Shown: piece by piece, positions 8,017-17,329 of the stretch
How the letters are laid out: each line of letters begins with the position of its first letter
Numbering within the stretch: position 1 is the stretch's first letter
Origin: Aquibium carbonis
GTDB taxonomy: Bacteria; Pseudomonadota; Alphaproteobacteria; Rhizobiales; Rhizobiaceae
Length of the DNA: 64,000 nucleotides
NCBI RefSeq assembly: GCF_003970795.1
Contig: NZ_RWKW01000002.1
Span: 1 to 64,000 of the forward strand
Reading direction: 5' to 3'
Program-made: the position numbers and the translations under genes
The notes under the pieces: model-generated
Told to the model about the DNA's origin: nothing
Seen by the model: the letters and a program-made list of their open reading frames with translations, nothing else
Database searches by the model: none

Positions 8017-10065
8017 ATGATCGACATGACTGCCTCCGCCCCTTCTCCGCTTGTCGATTGGACCGGTCCTCTGGGCCTCCCGGACTTCCAGAAGATCACC
8101 GACGACACCTTCGAAGCAGCTTTCGACGCCTGTTTCGTCGCGCATGACGCGGAGATCGAGGCGATTGCCGCCAACCCGGAGGCGCCGACGATCGTGAACA
8201 CGCTGGCGGCGCTCGAACTCGCCGGCAAGCCGCTCGGACGGGTCTCCGCGATCTTCTGGTGCAAGGCCGGCGCCGACACCAACGATACGATCCAGGCACT
8301 GGAGCGGGCGATTTCGCCCCGCATGGCGAGGCACTACTCGGCGATCGGCATGAACGAGAGGCTGTTTGCGCGCATCGACGACCTGTACGCCCGCCGCTCC
8401 GAACTCGACCTCGACGCCGAAACCGCTCGCGTGCTGGAACTGACATGGAAAGGTTTCGTGCGCTCCGGCGCGAAGCTCGGTGACGCCGACAAGAAGCGCC
8501 TCGCCGCCATCAACGAGGAACTGGCCTCGCTTGGCGCCCGCTTCGGGCAGAACGTGCTGGCCGACGAGCGCTCCTTTGCGCTGTTCCTCGATGAGACCGA
8601 TCTGGCGGGTCTGCCGCACTCTCTCCGCAGTTCGATGGCGGAAGCAGCCTCGTCACGCGGCCAGGACGGCAAGTTCGCCGTCACCCTGTCGCGGTCCATC
8701 CTGGAACCGTTCCTGACCTTTTCCGACCGTCGCGACCTCCGCGAAGCGGCTTTTCGGGCTTTCGCCGCTCGTGGCGAGAATGAAGGCGACAGCGACAACC
8801 GCGGCGTGGTGGCCAGCATGCTTCGCCTGCGAAGCGAAAAGGCGAAGCTGCTGGGATATCCATCCTACGCCGCACTCAAGCTGGACAACACCATGGCCAA
8901 GACCCCGGATGCCGTGGCCCGGCTTCTCGATCCCGTCTGGGAAAAGGCGCTGGAGAAGGTTGCAGAAGACCAGACCGAACTGACGCGGATTGCCACGGCC
9001 GGCGGGCTGAACGAGCCTCTGGCGCCGTGGGATTGGCGCTACTACCAGGAAAAGCTGCGGTCGGAACGCTATGCCTTCGACGAGCAGCAGCTGAAGCCCT
9101 ATTTCAAGCTCGAAAACGTGATCGCCGCCTGCTTCGACGTCGCCAACCAGCTTTTCGGCCTGACCTTCGAGGAGAAGATGGGCATCGCCGCCTGGCACCC
9201 GGACGTGCGCGTGTTTGAGGTGAAGAACGCCGACGGCTCGCATCGGGCCGTCTTTCTCGCCGACTACTTCAACCGTCCCTCCAAGCGTTCGGGCGCCTGG
9301 ATGAGTTCGCTCCGCGGCGGCTGGTCGCTCGGCGACGGATCGACACCGATCATCTACAACGTGATGAATTTCGCCAAGGCGCCGCAGGGCGAGGCAGCGC
9401 TGCTTTCGATCGACGAGGCGCACACCCTGTTCCATGAGTTCGGCCATGCGCTGCACGGCATGCTGAGCGACGTCACCTGGCCATCGGTGTCCGGCACCGG
9501 CGTCTCGCGCGACTTCGTGGAACTTCCCTCCCAGCTCTACGAGCACTGGCTGACCGTACCGCACGTGATCGAGAAGCACGCACGACACGCCGAGACGGGC
9601 GAGCCCATGCCGCGCGAACTCATGGATCGCATGGCGGCGGCGAGAACCTTCGGAGCCGGATTTGCAACGGTGGAGTTCGCCGCCTCGGCCTTGATCGACA
9701 TGGCCTACCATGCCGCCGAGGACGCCCCCGAGGACCCGCTCGCCTTCGAACAGGAGATGCTGGCGCGCCTCAGGATGCCGGATGCCATCGCCATGCGCCA
9801 CCGTACACCGCACTTCGCTCATGTGTTTTCGGGCGACGGCTATTCGGCCGGCTACTATTCCTACATGTGGTCGGAGGTGCTCGACGCCGATGCGTTCTCG
9901 GCCTTCGAGGAGACGGGCGACCCGTTCGACAGGGACACGGCCGAGCGCCTGCGCAAGCATATCTACGCCGCCGGCGGGTCGCGCGACCCCGAAGAGCTCT
10001 ACACCGCCTTTCGCGGCAAGATGCCGTCACCCGATGCGATGATGAGGAAGCGTGGACTGGGCTGA
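8017..10065 (+). CDS. M3-family oligopeptidase (oligopeptidase A/dipeptidyl carboxypeptidase type)
   Basis: 682-residue cytosolic zinc metallopeptidase that degrades short peptides, including cleaved signal peptides. The zinc site HEFGHALHG begins at residue 473 (HEFGH 473-477), followed by the downstream acidic ligand region (SRDFVELPSQLYEHW). The C-terminal SGDGYSAGYYSYMWSEVLDA segment forms the substrate-binding tyrosine loop. There is no signal peptide. The ATG at 8017 has GAAGGA seven bases upstream; a 16-residue longer frame lacks this. It is transcribed alone, divergent from marR. Confidence 0.93.
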   Translation: MIDMTASAPSPLVDWTGPLGLPDFQKITDDTFEAAFDACFVAHDAEIEAIAANPEAPTIVNTLAALELAGKPLGRVSAIFWCKAGADTNDTIQALERAISPRMARHYSAIGMNERLFARIDDLYARRSELDLDAETARVLELTWKGFVRSGAKLGDADKKRLAAINEELASLGARFGQNVLADERSFALFLDETDLAGLPHSLRSSMAEAASSRGQDGKFAVTLSRSILEPFLTFSDRRDLREAAFRAFAARGENEGDSDNRGVVASMLRLRSEKAKLLGYPSYAALKLDNTMAKTPDAVARLLDPVWEKALEKVAEDQTELTRIATAGGLNEPLAPWDWRYYQEKLRSERYAFDEQQLKPYFKLENVIAACFDVANQLFGLTFEEKMGIAAWHPDVRVFEVKNADGSHRAVFLADYFNRPSKRSGAWMSSLRGGWSLGDGSTPIIYNVMNFAKAPQGEAALLSIDEAHTLFHEFGHALHGMLSDVTWPSVSGTGVSRDFVELPSQLYEHWLTVPHVIEKHARHAETGEPMPRELMDRMAAARTFGAGFATVEFAASALIDMAYHAAEDAPEDPLAFEQEMLARLRMPDAIAMRHRTPHFAHVFSGDGYSAGYYSYMWSEVLDADAFSAFEETGDPFDRDTAERLRKHIYAAGGSRDPEELYTAFRGKMPSPDAMMRKRGLG

Positions 10066-10181
10066 ACGCTCCTCCGACACTCCCGATCCGGCGCCGAAAG
10101 TCGATCGGAGGATGGAGGCATCGACCTCGGGAAGCACGGTTTCAAATCGCCCCAAGGCAATATCGACGAGAAGGACAGGGA

Positions 10182-11165
10182 ATGCAGCAGCGTCAACTCG
10201 GTAGCGACGGACCGATGGTCGGGGCCGTCGGCCTGGGGTGCATGAGCTTTGCCGGTGCCTATGGCCCGGCGGACAGGGCGGAGAGCCTGGCGGTGCTGAA
10301 CCGCGCGCTGGAACTCGGCGTCACGCATCTCGACACGGCGATCATCTACGGCAACGGCCTGTCGGAGGAGATCATCGGCTCGTTCATCAAGGATCACCCC
10401 GGACGGTTCACCATCGCGACCAAGGCCGGCATCCGCACCCAGCCGACGCGCCATTTCGACAACAAGCCGGGCTACCTGCGCGAGGCGCTGGAAGGCTCGC
10501 TGAAACGCCTCGGCGTCGATCATGTCGAGCTCTTCTACCTGCATCGCCGCGATCAGGAGGTGCCGATCGAGGACGCGATGGAAACGCTGGTCCGCTTCAA
10601 GGAAGAGGGCAAGATCGGCGGCATCGGCCTTTCCGAAGTCGCGCCGTCGACGCTCGAGCGTGCCTGCGCCGTGCATCCCGTCATGGCGGTGCAGAACGAG
10701 TATTCGCTCTGGACCCGGCTTCCGGAACTCGGACTGATCCAGGCCTGCAAGCGGCTGGGTGTCGCCTTCGTCCCCTTCTCGCCCGTCGGTCGCGGCATCT
10801 TCTCGGACGTTCCGGTCGATCCGTCGAGCTTTGGCCAGTCGGATTTTCGCAAGACCAATCCACGCTTCATGGAACCCAACTACGCCGCCAATGCCGCCCA
10901 TATCGACAGGTTTCGCGCCTTCGCGCGGGCGCGAGGCTGGTCGGTGCCGTCGCTGGCCATCGCCTGGACGCTTCACCGCGGCGACCATCTGGTCCCCATC
11001 CCGGGCACCCGCACCGTCAAGCATCTGGAGCAGGACGCGGCCGCTGCCGACATCCGCCTGACGGCCGAGGACATGGCGGAGATCGATCGCATCCTGCCCG
11101 TCGGCTTCGCCCACGGCGCGCGTTACTCGGAGGCGCAGGGGATCGGTCCGGAGAGCTATTGCTGA
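10182..11165 (+). CDS. Aldo/keto reductase
   Basis: 327-residue NADPH-dependent oxidoreductase with the AKR (alpha/beta)8 barrel. The catalytic tetrad is in place: Asp51 and Tyr56 (LDTAIIYGNG), Lys81 (ATKAG) and His121 (FYLHR). The C-terminal cofactor loop IPGTRTVKHLEQD is also seen. Sequence resembles the AKR11/AKR13 group (YghZ/Tas-like), but the substrate cannot be assigned. AAGGACAGGG precedes the start. No operon partner: 116 bases separate it from the peptidase and 94 from the next gene. Confidence 0.9.
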   Translation: MQQRQLGSDGPMVGAVGLGCMSFAGAYGPADRAESLAVLNRALELGVTHLDTAIIYGNGLSEEIIGSFIKDHPGRFTIATKAGIRTQPTRHFDNKPGYLREALEGSLKRLGVDHVELFYLHRRDQEVPIEDAMETLVRFKEEGKIGGIGLSEVAPSTLERACAVHPVMAVQNEYSLWTRLPELGLIQACKRLGVAFVPFSPVGRGIFSDVPVDPSSFGQSDFRKTNPRFMEPNYAANAAHIDRFRAFARARGWSVPSLAIAWTLHRGDHLVPIPGTRTVKHLEQDAAAADIRLTAEDMAEIDRILPVGFAHGARYSEAQGIGPESYC

Positions 11166-11259
11166 GACTTTCAACCGCGCCACCTCGTCAGGCGCTCGTT
11201 GAAGGCATAGGTTGGAACGGACAATGGGTCTCCAGCGATAATCGAGGAGTTGCACCGCG

Positions 11260-12345
11260 ATGAAATGGTCTTTTCCCATCGGGCGCATCGCCGGCAGCGA
11301 GCTCAGGATCCACGTGACGTTCTTCCTGCTGCTGCTCTGGATCGGAATCGCCGCCTACCAGAGCGGCGGCAGCGGAGCAGCCGTCGAGGGCGTCGCCTTC
11401 ATCATCGCAGTTTTCGCCTGTGTGGTGCTGCATGAATTCGGCCATGCGGTCGCTGCCAAGCGCTACGGGATCCGTACCCCGCGCATCACGCTGCTACCGA
11501 TCGGCGGCGTGGCGGAACTCGAGCGCATGCCGGAAAAGCCGTCGGAGGAGATCATCGTGGCGTTGGCCGGTCCCGCGGTCAACGTCGTCATCGCAGGCGT
11601 CCTGATCGTCATCCTGGGGGCCCAGGTCTCAGGCGAAGCGCTGGCAGCACTGGAGAACCCGGCAGCCGGTTTTCTCGCCCGATTGGCGTCGATCAACGTC
11701 GTGCTGGTGCTCTTCAACCTCATTCCCGCCTTCCCGATGGACGGAGGCCGCGTCCTGCGCGCCTTGCTGGCGACCCGCTACTCGCGGGTGCGCGCCACCG
11801 AAATCGCCGGCACCGTGGGACAGGTTGCCGCCTTCGCCTTCGGCTTCCTCGGTCTCGTCGGCGGCAATCCGCTGCTGATCTTCGTGGGAATTTTCGTCTA
11901 TCTGGCCGCGACGGCCGAGACGCAGGCCATCGGCCTTCAGGACGCCGCCCGGTCGGTCACCATCCGCGAGGCGATGATCACGAGTTTCGAGACGCTGGGG
12001 CCGGACTCGACGCTTCAGGACGCCGGCGATGCGCTCTTGCGCACCACCCAGCACGAATTTCCGGTGGTCGACGGCGCCGGCCGTCTTCGCGGTGTCCTGA
12101 CCCGCTCCGCACTGGTTCAGGGTCTCGCGCAGGGCGGTCCGGGCACGCCCGTGCTGGACGTCATGACCAGCGCTATTCCCCAGTTGCGAGAGGCGGGAAG
12201 CCTGACCGAAGCGCTGGAAGCGCTGCAAAAGAGCGGATCGCCGGCCGTCGCCATCGTCGATGGCGAGAAGCGGCTGATCGGCTATGTGACGTTCGAGAAC
12301 ATCAGCGAACTGATGATGCTGCGCTCGGCCGCCATGGCGCACTGA
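11260..12345 (+). CDS. Site-2 protease (M50) with two CBS domains
   Basis: 361-residue integral membrane zinc metalloprotease with about six helices. The zinc ligands are HEFGH at residues 58-62, and the third ligand lies in FNLIPAFPMDGGR (Asp161), the S2P-specific motif. After the membrane part, two CBS domains (about 235-295 and 300-355) probably bind an adenine nucleotide and gate activity, as in the SpoIVFB-type CBS subgroup. Substrate is unknown; such enzymes cleave membrane-anchored regulators. GAGGAG precedes the start. Confidence 0.92.
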   Translation: MKWSFPIGRIAGSELRIHVTFFLLLLWIGIAAYQSGGSGAAVEGVAFIIAVFACVVLHEFGHAVAAKRYGIRTPRITLLPIGGVAELERMPEKPSEEIIVALAGPAVNVVIAGVLIVILGAQVSGEALAALENPAAGFLARLASINVVLVLFNLIPAFPMDGGRVLRALLATRYSRVRATEIAGTVGQVAAFAFGFLGLVGGNPLLIFVGIFVYLAATAETQAIGLQDAARSVTIREAMITSFETLGPDSTLQDAGDALLRTTQHEFPVVDGAGRLRGVLTRSALVQGLAQGGPGTPVLDVMTSAIPQLREAGSLTEALEALQKSGSPAVAIVDGEKRLIGYVTFENISELMMLRSAAMAH

Positions 12346-12369
12346 GGCCAGGGCGATCCTTCGGCGGGA

Positions 12370-12660
12370 TCAGCGTCGCCCGGGAAAGCAGATGTGGGGG
12401 ATGTTCGGCCAGGTGGCCGTATCGCAGCCCGCCTGCTCGCGCAGGCGCCTGTAGGCGGGCGACACCGGCCCGGTGATGACCGGATCGACCCAGGCCATTT
12501 CCTCCAGGGTTTCCATCTCCGGCGCAGGCGCCTCCACCACCGGGTCGTCAGCGGCCTGCCGCGCGCTCCCGCCGATCGGCGAGAATGCGACGAGCGCTCC
12601 GGCGAGGAGGGCGAGGATCGCGAAGCGGAGGGTGAGCGGATTTTGGGTCATCACGCCCAT
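12370..12660 (-). CDS. Small exported protein of unknown function
   Basis: 96 residues. An N-terminal signal sequence (FAILALLAGALVAFSP) is followed by a short acidic linker (VVEAPAPEMETLEEM) and a C-terminal part with two Cys (QAGCDTATW, HICFPGRR) that could form a disulfide. No domain recognised. The start may be 12660 or 12651. It converges on the protease gene and diverges from typA across a 170-base region holding a 16-base palindrome. Confidence 0.55.
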   Translation of the reverse strand: MGVMTQNPLTLRFAILALLAGALVAFSPIGGSARQAADDPVVEAPAPEMETLEEMAWVDPVITGPVSPAYRRLREQAGCDTATWPNIPHICFPGRR

Positions 12661-12739
12661 TAACGACCAGCCAAGGTTAACGTTCCGTCTCGCGGGCGGA
12701 AAAATCGGCGGCCATCGGATCAGCCTTTGCGCCTGCCCC

Positions 12740-12755
12740 TTTCGCAAATGCGAAA
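12740..12755. promoter_or_regulatory. 16-base palindrome between the small exported gene and typA
   Basis: TTTCGCA-AA-TGCGAAA, a perfect 7-base inverted repeat with two central bases, lies 75 bases before the typA start and 80 before the divergent small gene. The size and symmetry suit a dimeric repressor site. No U-run follows on either strand in a way that would make it a terminator of a known gene. Confidence 0.45.
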
Positions 12756-12830
12756 AAGCTTGTATGAGCCGGCCCAACACGAACTGCGGTGCGCCCATGC
12801 CGCGCCCGCCACGTACCCCCGAGTGATATC

Positions 12831-14657
12831 ATGAACCTCCGCAATATCGCGATCATCGCGCACGTCGACCATGGCAAGACCACGCTGGTCGACAATCTCC
12901 TGAAGCAGTCCGGCTCGTTCCGAGAGAACCAGCGCGTGGCCGAGCGCGCGATGGATTCCAACGATCTCGAAAAAGAGCGCGGCATCACCATTCTCGCCAA
13001 GGCCACCTCGGTGGAGTGGAAGGACACGCGCATCAACATCGTCGATACCCCCGGCCACGCCGATTTCGGCGGCGAGGTCGAGCGCATCCTGTCGATGGTG
13101 GACTCCGCCATCGTGCTGGTCGACGCAGCCGAAGGCCCCATGCCGCAGACCAAGTTCGTGGTCGGCAAGGCGCTCAAGGTCGGCCTGCGTCCGATCGTTG
13201 TAATCAACAAGATCGACCGTCCGGATGCCCGCCACGTGGAAGTCGTCAACGAGGTGTTCGACCTTTTCGCCGCGCTCGACGCCACCGACGAGCAGCTCGA
13301 CTTCCCGATCCTCTATGGGTCCGGCCGCGACGGCTGGGTCGCCGAAAACCCCGAGGGGCCGAAGGATCAGGGTCTCGGGCCGCTGTTCGACTTGATCGTC
13401 AAGCACGTGCCGGCGCCGACGGTGCATCCCGGTCCGTTCCGCATGATCGGCACGCTCCTGGAGGCAAACCCCTTCCTCGGCCGCATCATCACCGGCCGCA
13501 TCGAGTCCGGCACGCTCAAGTCCAACCAGCCGGTCAAGGTGCTCGCAAACGACGGCTCGCTGGTGGAAACCGGTCGCATCTCGAAGATTCTCGCTTTCCG
13601 CGGCCTCGAGCGCCAGCCGGTCGACGAGGCCCAGGCGGGCGATATCGTCGCCATTGCCGGTCTATCCAAGGGCACCGTCGCCGACACGTTCTGCGACACT
13701 TCGGTCAGCGAGCCGCTGCATGCGCAGCCGATCGACCCGCCGACCGTCACCATGTCCTTCATCGTCAACGACAGCCCGCTGGCCGGCACCGAGGGCGACA
13801 AGGTCACCAGCCGCGTCATCCGCGACCGCCTGCTGCGCGAGGCCGAAGGCAACGTCGCGCTGAAGATCGAGGAATCGACCGAGAAGGATTCCTTCTACGT
13901 CTCCGGCCGCGGCGAGTTGCAGCTTGCGGTTCTGATCGAGACGATGCGTCGCGAAGGCTTCGAACTCGCCGTGTCGCGGCCCCGCGTCGTGATGCAGAAC
14001 GACGAGAATGGCCAGCTGCTGGAGCCCATCGAGGAAGTCGTCATCGACGTCGACGAGGAGCACGCGGGCATCGTCGTGCAGAAGATGAGCGAGCGCAAGG
14101 CCGACATGGTCGAGCTGCGCCCCTCCGGCGGCAACCGGCAGCGTCTTGTCTTCCATGCGCCGACGCGCGGCCTGATCGGCTACCAGTCGGAACTGCTGAC
14201 CGACACGCGCGGCACGGCGGTGATGAACCGGCTGTTCCATTCCTACCAGCCCTACAAGGGCGAGCTGCCGGGCCGCACCAACGGCGTGCTGATCTCCAAC
14301 GAGCAGGGCGAGTCCGTCGCCTTCGCCATGTGGAACCTCGAGGACCGCGGCCCGATGGTGATCGACGCGGGCGTCAAGGTCTATCAGGGCATGATCATCG
14401 GCATCCACAGCCGCGACAACGACCTCGAAGTGAACGTGCTCAAGGGCAAGAAGCTCACCAACATCCGCGCCGCCGGCAAGGACGAGGCCGTGCGCCTCAC
14501 CCCGCCGATCCGCATGACGCTGGAGCGCGCGCTCGCCTGGATCCAGGATGACGAACTGGTGGAAGTGACGCCGAAGTCGATCCGCCTGCGCAAGCTCTAT
14601 CTCGATCCGAACGAGCGCAAGCGCTTCGAAAAGCAGCGGTCGGCCGGCGCGGCGTAA
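12831..14657 (+). CDS. typA: Ribosome-associated GTPase TypA/BipA
   Basis: 608-residue translational GTPase related to EF-G that binds the ribosome and aids 50S assembly, especially under stress or cold. G1 AHVDHGKT is at residues 10-17, G3 DTPGHADF at 72-79, G4 NKID at 126-129. Domain II, the EF-G-like domains III and V, and the TypA-specific C-terminal domain follow; the segment [20 protein letters not shown] is characteristic. The start at 12831 follows GAGTGATATC. The 3' end is odd: the stop codon lies in a perfect hairpin and the last bases are repeated downstream. Confidence 0.97.
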   Translation: MNLRNIAIIAHVDHGKTTLVDNLLKQSGSFRENQRVAERAMDSNDLEKERGITILAKATSVEWKDTRINIVDTPGHADFGGEVERILSMVDSAIVLVDAAEGPMPQTKFVVGKALKVGLRPIVVINKIDRPDARHVEVVNEVFDLFAALDATDEQLDFPILYGSGRDGWVAENPEGPKDQGLGPLFDLIVKHVPAPTVHPGPFRMIGTLLEANPFLGRIITGRIESGTLKSNQPVKVLANDGSLVETGRISKILAFRGLERQPVDEAQAGDIVAIAGLSKGTVADTFCDTSVSEPLHAQPIDPPTVTMSFIVNDSPLAGTEGDKVTSRVIRDRLLREAEGNVALKIEESTEKDSFYVSGRGELQLAVLIETMRREGFELAVSRPRVVMQNDENGQLLEPIEEVVIDVDEEHAGIVVQKMSERKADMVELRPSGGNRQRLVFHAPTRGLIGYQSELLTDTRGTAVMNRLFHSYQPYKGELPGRTNGVLISNEQGESVAFAMWNLEDRGPMVIDAGVKVYQGMIIGIHSRDNDLEVNVLKGKKLTNIRAAGKDEAVRLTPPIRMTLERALAWIQDDELVEVTPKSIRLRKLYLDPNERKRFEKQRSAGAA

Positions 14658-14740
14658 GCCGCGCCATGGAGGCATGTGCCTTCGCGGCGTAAGGCGCGCC
14701 ACGGAGGTATGTCCCTTGCGGCAGAAGCCGCGCTGATGCG
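14646..14740 (+). repeat. Imperfect tandem repeat and hairpin over the typA stop codon
   Basis: Three adjacent related units: 14650-14684 (35 bases), 14685-14718 (34 bases) and a partial third at 14719-14740. Each begins CGGCGTAAG or CGGCAGAAG and contains a CGCGCCAYGGAGG-like core in the first two. The first unit overlaps the end of typA. GGCGCGGC-GTAA-GCCGCGCC (14646-14665) folds into an 8-base stem with a GNRA-type GUAA loop that holds the UAA stop codon. No long U-run follows, so any terminator role is uncertain. Confidence 0.7.
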
Positions 14741-14763
14741 CCCGAAACGGCGACGCTGGCCTC

Positions 14764-14783
14764 CTGACGGCGGTCGCCGTCAG
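14764..14783. terminator. Inverted repeat between convergent typA and EAL gene
   Basis: CTGACGGCG-GT-CGCCGTCAG, 9-base arms, overlaps the stop codon of the minus-strand phosphodiesterase gene and follows typA. Possible two-way terminator stem, but without a U-run on either side. Confidence 0.35.
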
Positions 14784-16198
14784 TCGTAGAACACCTGGCG
14801 GCTGCCGCGCTGAGCGTACCAGCGGTCGAAATCGGCCAGCGGCAGCGGCTTGCTCATGAAGTAGCCCTGACCGGCGTCGCAGTCCCATCCGCACAGCATG
14901 CGGAACGCGTCGCGGCTCTCGATCCCTTCCGCCACCACCTCGTAGTCGAGATCATGCGCCATCTGGATGATCGAGCGCACCAGCACCTGCTTGCGCCGGT
15001 CGGTCCCGAGCCCTTGCAGCAAGGACTTGTCGATCTTCAGAATTCGGGCCGGCAAGGCGCCGAGCATGCCCATGTTCGAGTATCCGCTGCCGAAATCGTC
15101 GATCGCGATCGTGAAGCCGAGCCGCTTGAGCCGCGACATCTGGTCCAGCATCAGCTCCGCGTTCGATGCCAGGGCGCCTTCGGTAAACTCCAGCTCCAGC
15201 ATGGACGGATCGACGTCGAAGCGATTGGCCTCGGCTGCGAGGAAATCGACGAAATGCGGCTCTTCCAGATTGCGCGGCGACAGGTTGACCGAAAGCCGCA
15301 GGTCGCGACCGGCGTCCTGCCAGCGAGACGCGACCTTGATGGCACGGGACACCACCCATCGCGTCAGCGACCCGATGAGAGCCGTGGATTCCGCCAGGGG
15401 CACGAACTCGCAGGGCCGGACGGCGCCGAACTCCGGGTGGGTCCAGCGGATCAGCGCCTCGGCGCCGACGCAAACGCCTTCCTGCATGGCGATGCGCGGC
15501 TGAAAATGCAGGTCCACCTGCCCTTCGCAGCGCAAGGCGCCCGGCAGGTCGGACAACAGGCGGAAGGCGCGCAGCTGCGCCTCGTCGGACCCGCGGTCAT
15601 AGAGCGCCCAACCGGCGAACCCCTTCCGGCTGTCCTGTGCGGCGGCGAGCGTGGCCCGCAGGAGTTCTCCGGGCGACGCGCCTGGTGTCAGCGCCGCCAC
15701 GCCGATGCCGGCCCGCGTGTCGACGGGAATGTTGTTGCAGACGATCGAGGGGCGGAACGCCCGTGCGATCTCTCCCACCAGTTCGATCGGTGCGTTGGAC
15801 TGGGCCGCCTCGCGGCAGAACACCGCGAAGGTCAGCAAGCTGACCTGGTAGAGCGTCGTTTCCGGCGGCAGCAGCGCCAGGAGACGATCAGCACCCGCGC
15901 GGATGAAGTCTTCCGAGTAGGAATGGCCGAGCGCGCGCTGCAATTCGTTGAAGTGCCGCCCGTCGGCGAGGGTCACCAGAACGAGCGAGCGGCTTCCATC
16001 GTCGATGGCGCCGGCGAAGTCGGCCATGAAGCGCGCCCGTGTCGGCAGGCCGGTGATGGGGTCGACCCGCTCGAGCTGTGCGGCCGCGCGTTCGTGGGCC
16101 AAGGCGAGGCGTGCGAGATTGTCGCGAAGGCGCGTATCGTCGCTCGCTGGTCGTTGCGGATCGGCAACCCGCCGTCCAGCAGGATCGAACCTGTACAT
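14780..16198 (-). CDS. Cyclic-di-GMP phosphodiesterase with degenerate GGDEF domain
   Basis: 472 residues. Residues about 45-205 are a GGDEF-type fold (DPITGLPTRARFMADF), but the GG[DE]EF loop is replaced by YQVSLLTF near residue 119, so it should not make c-di-GMP. Residues 215-465 are an EAL domain with its catalytic residues kept: EALIRW (Glu247), NLSP, LEFTEGAL, IDDFGSGYSN (Asp367/368), KIDKSLL, AEGIES and QGYFMSKPL. It therefore should hydrolyse c-di-GMP, with the N-terminal domain as a possible GTP-sensing or dimer module. No membrane segment, so cytosolic. The ATG at 16198 has GGGGA seven bases upstream; a GTG at 16216 is the alternative. Confidence 0.88.
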   Translation of the reverse strand: MYRFDPAGRRVADPQRPASDDTRLRDNLARLALAHERAAAQLERVDPITGLPTRARFMADFAGAIDDGSRSLVLVTLADGRHFNELQRALGHSYSEDFIRAGADRLLALLPPETTLYQVSLLTFAVFCREAAQSNAPIELVGEIARAFRPSIVCNNIPVDTRAGIGVAALTPGASPGELLRATLAAAQDSRKGFAGWALYDRGSDEAQLRAFRLLSDLPGALRCEGQVDLHFQPRIAMQEGVCVGAEALIRWTHPEFGAVRPCEFVPLAESTALIGSLTRWVVSRAIKVASRWQDAGRDLRLSVNLSPRNLEEPHFVDFLAAEANRFDVDPSMLELEFTEGALASNAELMLDQMSRLKRLGFTIAIDDFGSGYSNMGMLGALPARILKIDKSLLQGLGTDRRKQVLVRSIIQMAHDLDYEVVAEGIESRDAFRMLCGWDCDAGQGYFMSKPLPLADFDRWYAQRGSRQVFYD

Positions 16199-16272
16199 GG
16201 CATAGTCCCCAGTCACGATCGATCCTGCGCGGTTTCGCTGAATTTTGCCTTAATGCCGTAACGGCAGGCGTT

Positions 16273-17154
16273 TCAGGCGAATTGTCCGCGGGCTTTCTCG
16301 ACTTCGCCGCTGATGAAGGACGCGACCGCCTGGACCCGCCGCAGCGGCCGCACCGTCTCGTGATAGACCAGCCAGTAGGCGCGGCGGATCGGCGGCGAGC
16401 ACGGCACCGGCACAAGTTCCGGATGCATGCGCGCGATGAATGTGTGCAGGATGCCGATGCCGGCCCCGGCGCGCACGGCTTCGGTCTGGCCGAGCGCCGA
16501 GGAGATCTGGAACCGCGCCGCCCAGCCCGGGTCGAATTCGGCGGCATAGTCGAGGCTTGGGCTGATCGTCAGGTCGCCGACATAGCCGACGAGCCGGTGC
16601 CGGCCCAGTTCGGATGGATCGGCGGGCAAGCCGTGCTCCTCGGCATAGGCGCGCGATGCATAGAGCCCCAACGAATAGTCGACGAGCTTCGACGCCACCA
16701 GCCGACCCTCGGTCGGCCGCTCGACGGTGATGGCGATGTCGGCCTCGCGGCGCGACAGCGAGAAGGAGCGGGGCACCGGCACGAGCTGAATGGACAGGTC
16801 GCGATGCCGCGCGGTGAGACCGCCGAGCCGCTGCGCCAGGAACACCGTCCCGAATCCGTCGGGAGCGCCGATCCGCACGATGCCCGACACCGCATCATCC
16901 TCGTCCGCAAGGTCGGCGCGCGCGGCGATCATGTCCGCTTCCATGCGCTCCGCCACCGCCAGGAAGCGTTCACCGGCCTGCGTGAGTTCGCTGCCGGTGG
17001 TCAGCCGCCGGAAAAGCTTCGTCCGGAGGCTGTCTTCCAGCGCGGCGACCCGGCGCGACACCGTCGCGTGGTTGAGCTCGAGCCGCCGGGCCGCGCCGAG
17101 AATTTGTCCCGCCCGCGCAACCGCGAGAAAGATGCGCACGTCGTCCCAGTTCAT
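16273..17154 (-). CDS. LysR-family transcriptional regulator, divergent from mmsA
   Basis: 293 residues, standard length. The winged helix-turn-helix occupies residues 1-62 (GAARRLELNHATVSRRVAAL) and the periplasmic-binding-like effector domain 90-290. The start at 17154 fits the conserved MNWDDVRIFL beginning. It is read away from mmsA across a 175-base gap, the classic layout for a LysR activator of its neighbour, so control of mmsA is a fair inference. The inducer is unknown. Confidence 0.9.
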   Translation of the reverse strand: MNWDDVRIFLAVARAGQILGAARRLELNHATVSRRVAALEDSLRTKLFRRLTTGSELTQAGERFLAVAERMEADMIAARADLADEDDAVSGIVRIGAPDGFGTVFLAQRLGGLTARHRDLSIQLVPVPRSFSLSRREADIAITVERPTEGRLVASKLVDYSLGLYASRAYAEEHGLPADPSELGRHRLVGYVGDLTISPSLDYAAEFDPGWAARFQISSALGQTEAVRAGAGIGILHTFIARMHPELVPVPCSPPIRRAYWLVYHETVRPLRRVQAVASFISGEVEKARGQFA

Positions 17155-17329
17155 GCCGGTCCGCCTCCTCTTGCGAAGCAGAGCATTTGCGCCGATTAAA
17201 GTCCACCGCCCTTCGAGTGCCGTTTTCCGCACAACAGGTGCTTTGCCCTTCGCATTGCTTTCGCGGTCGCGACGCGGGACAATGGCGATCAGAAAACCCC
17301 GCAAATCCGTATTTCCAGGGAGTGAAACC

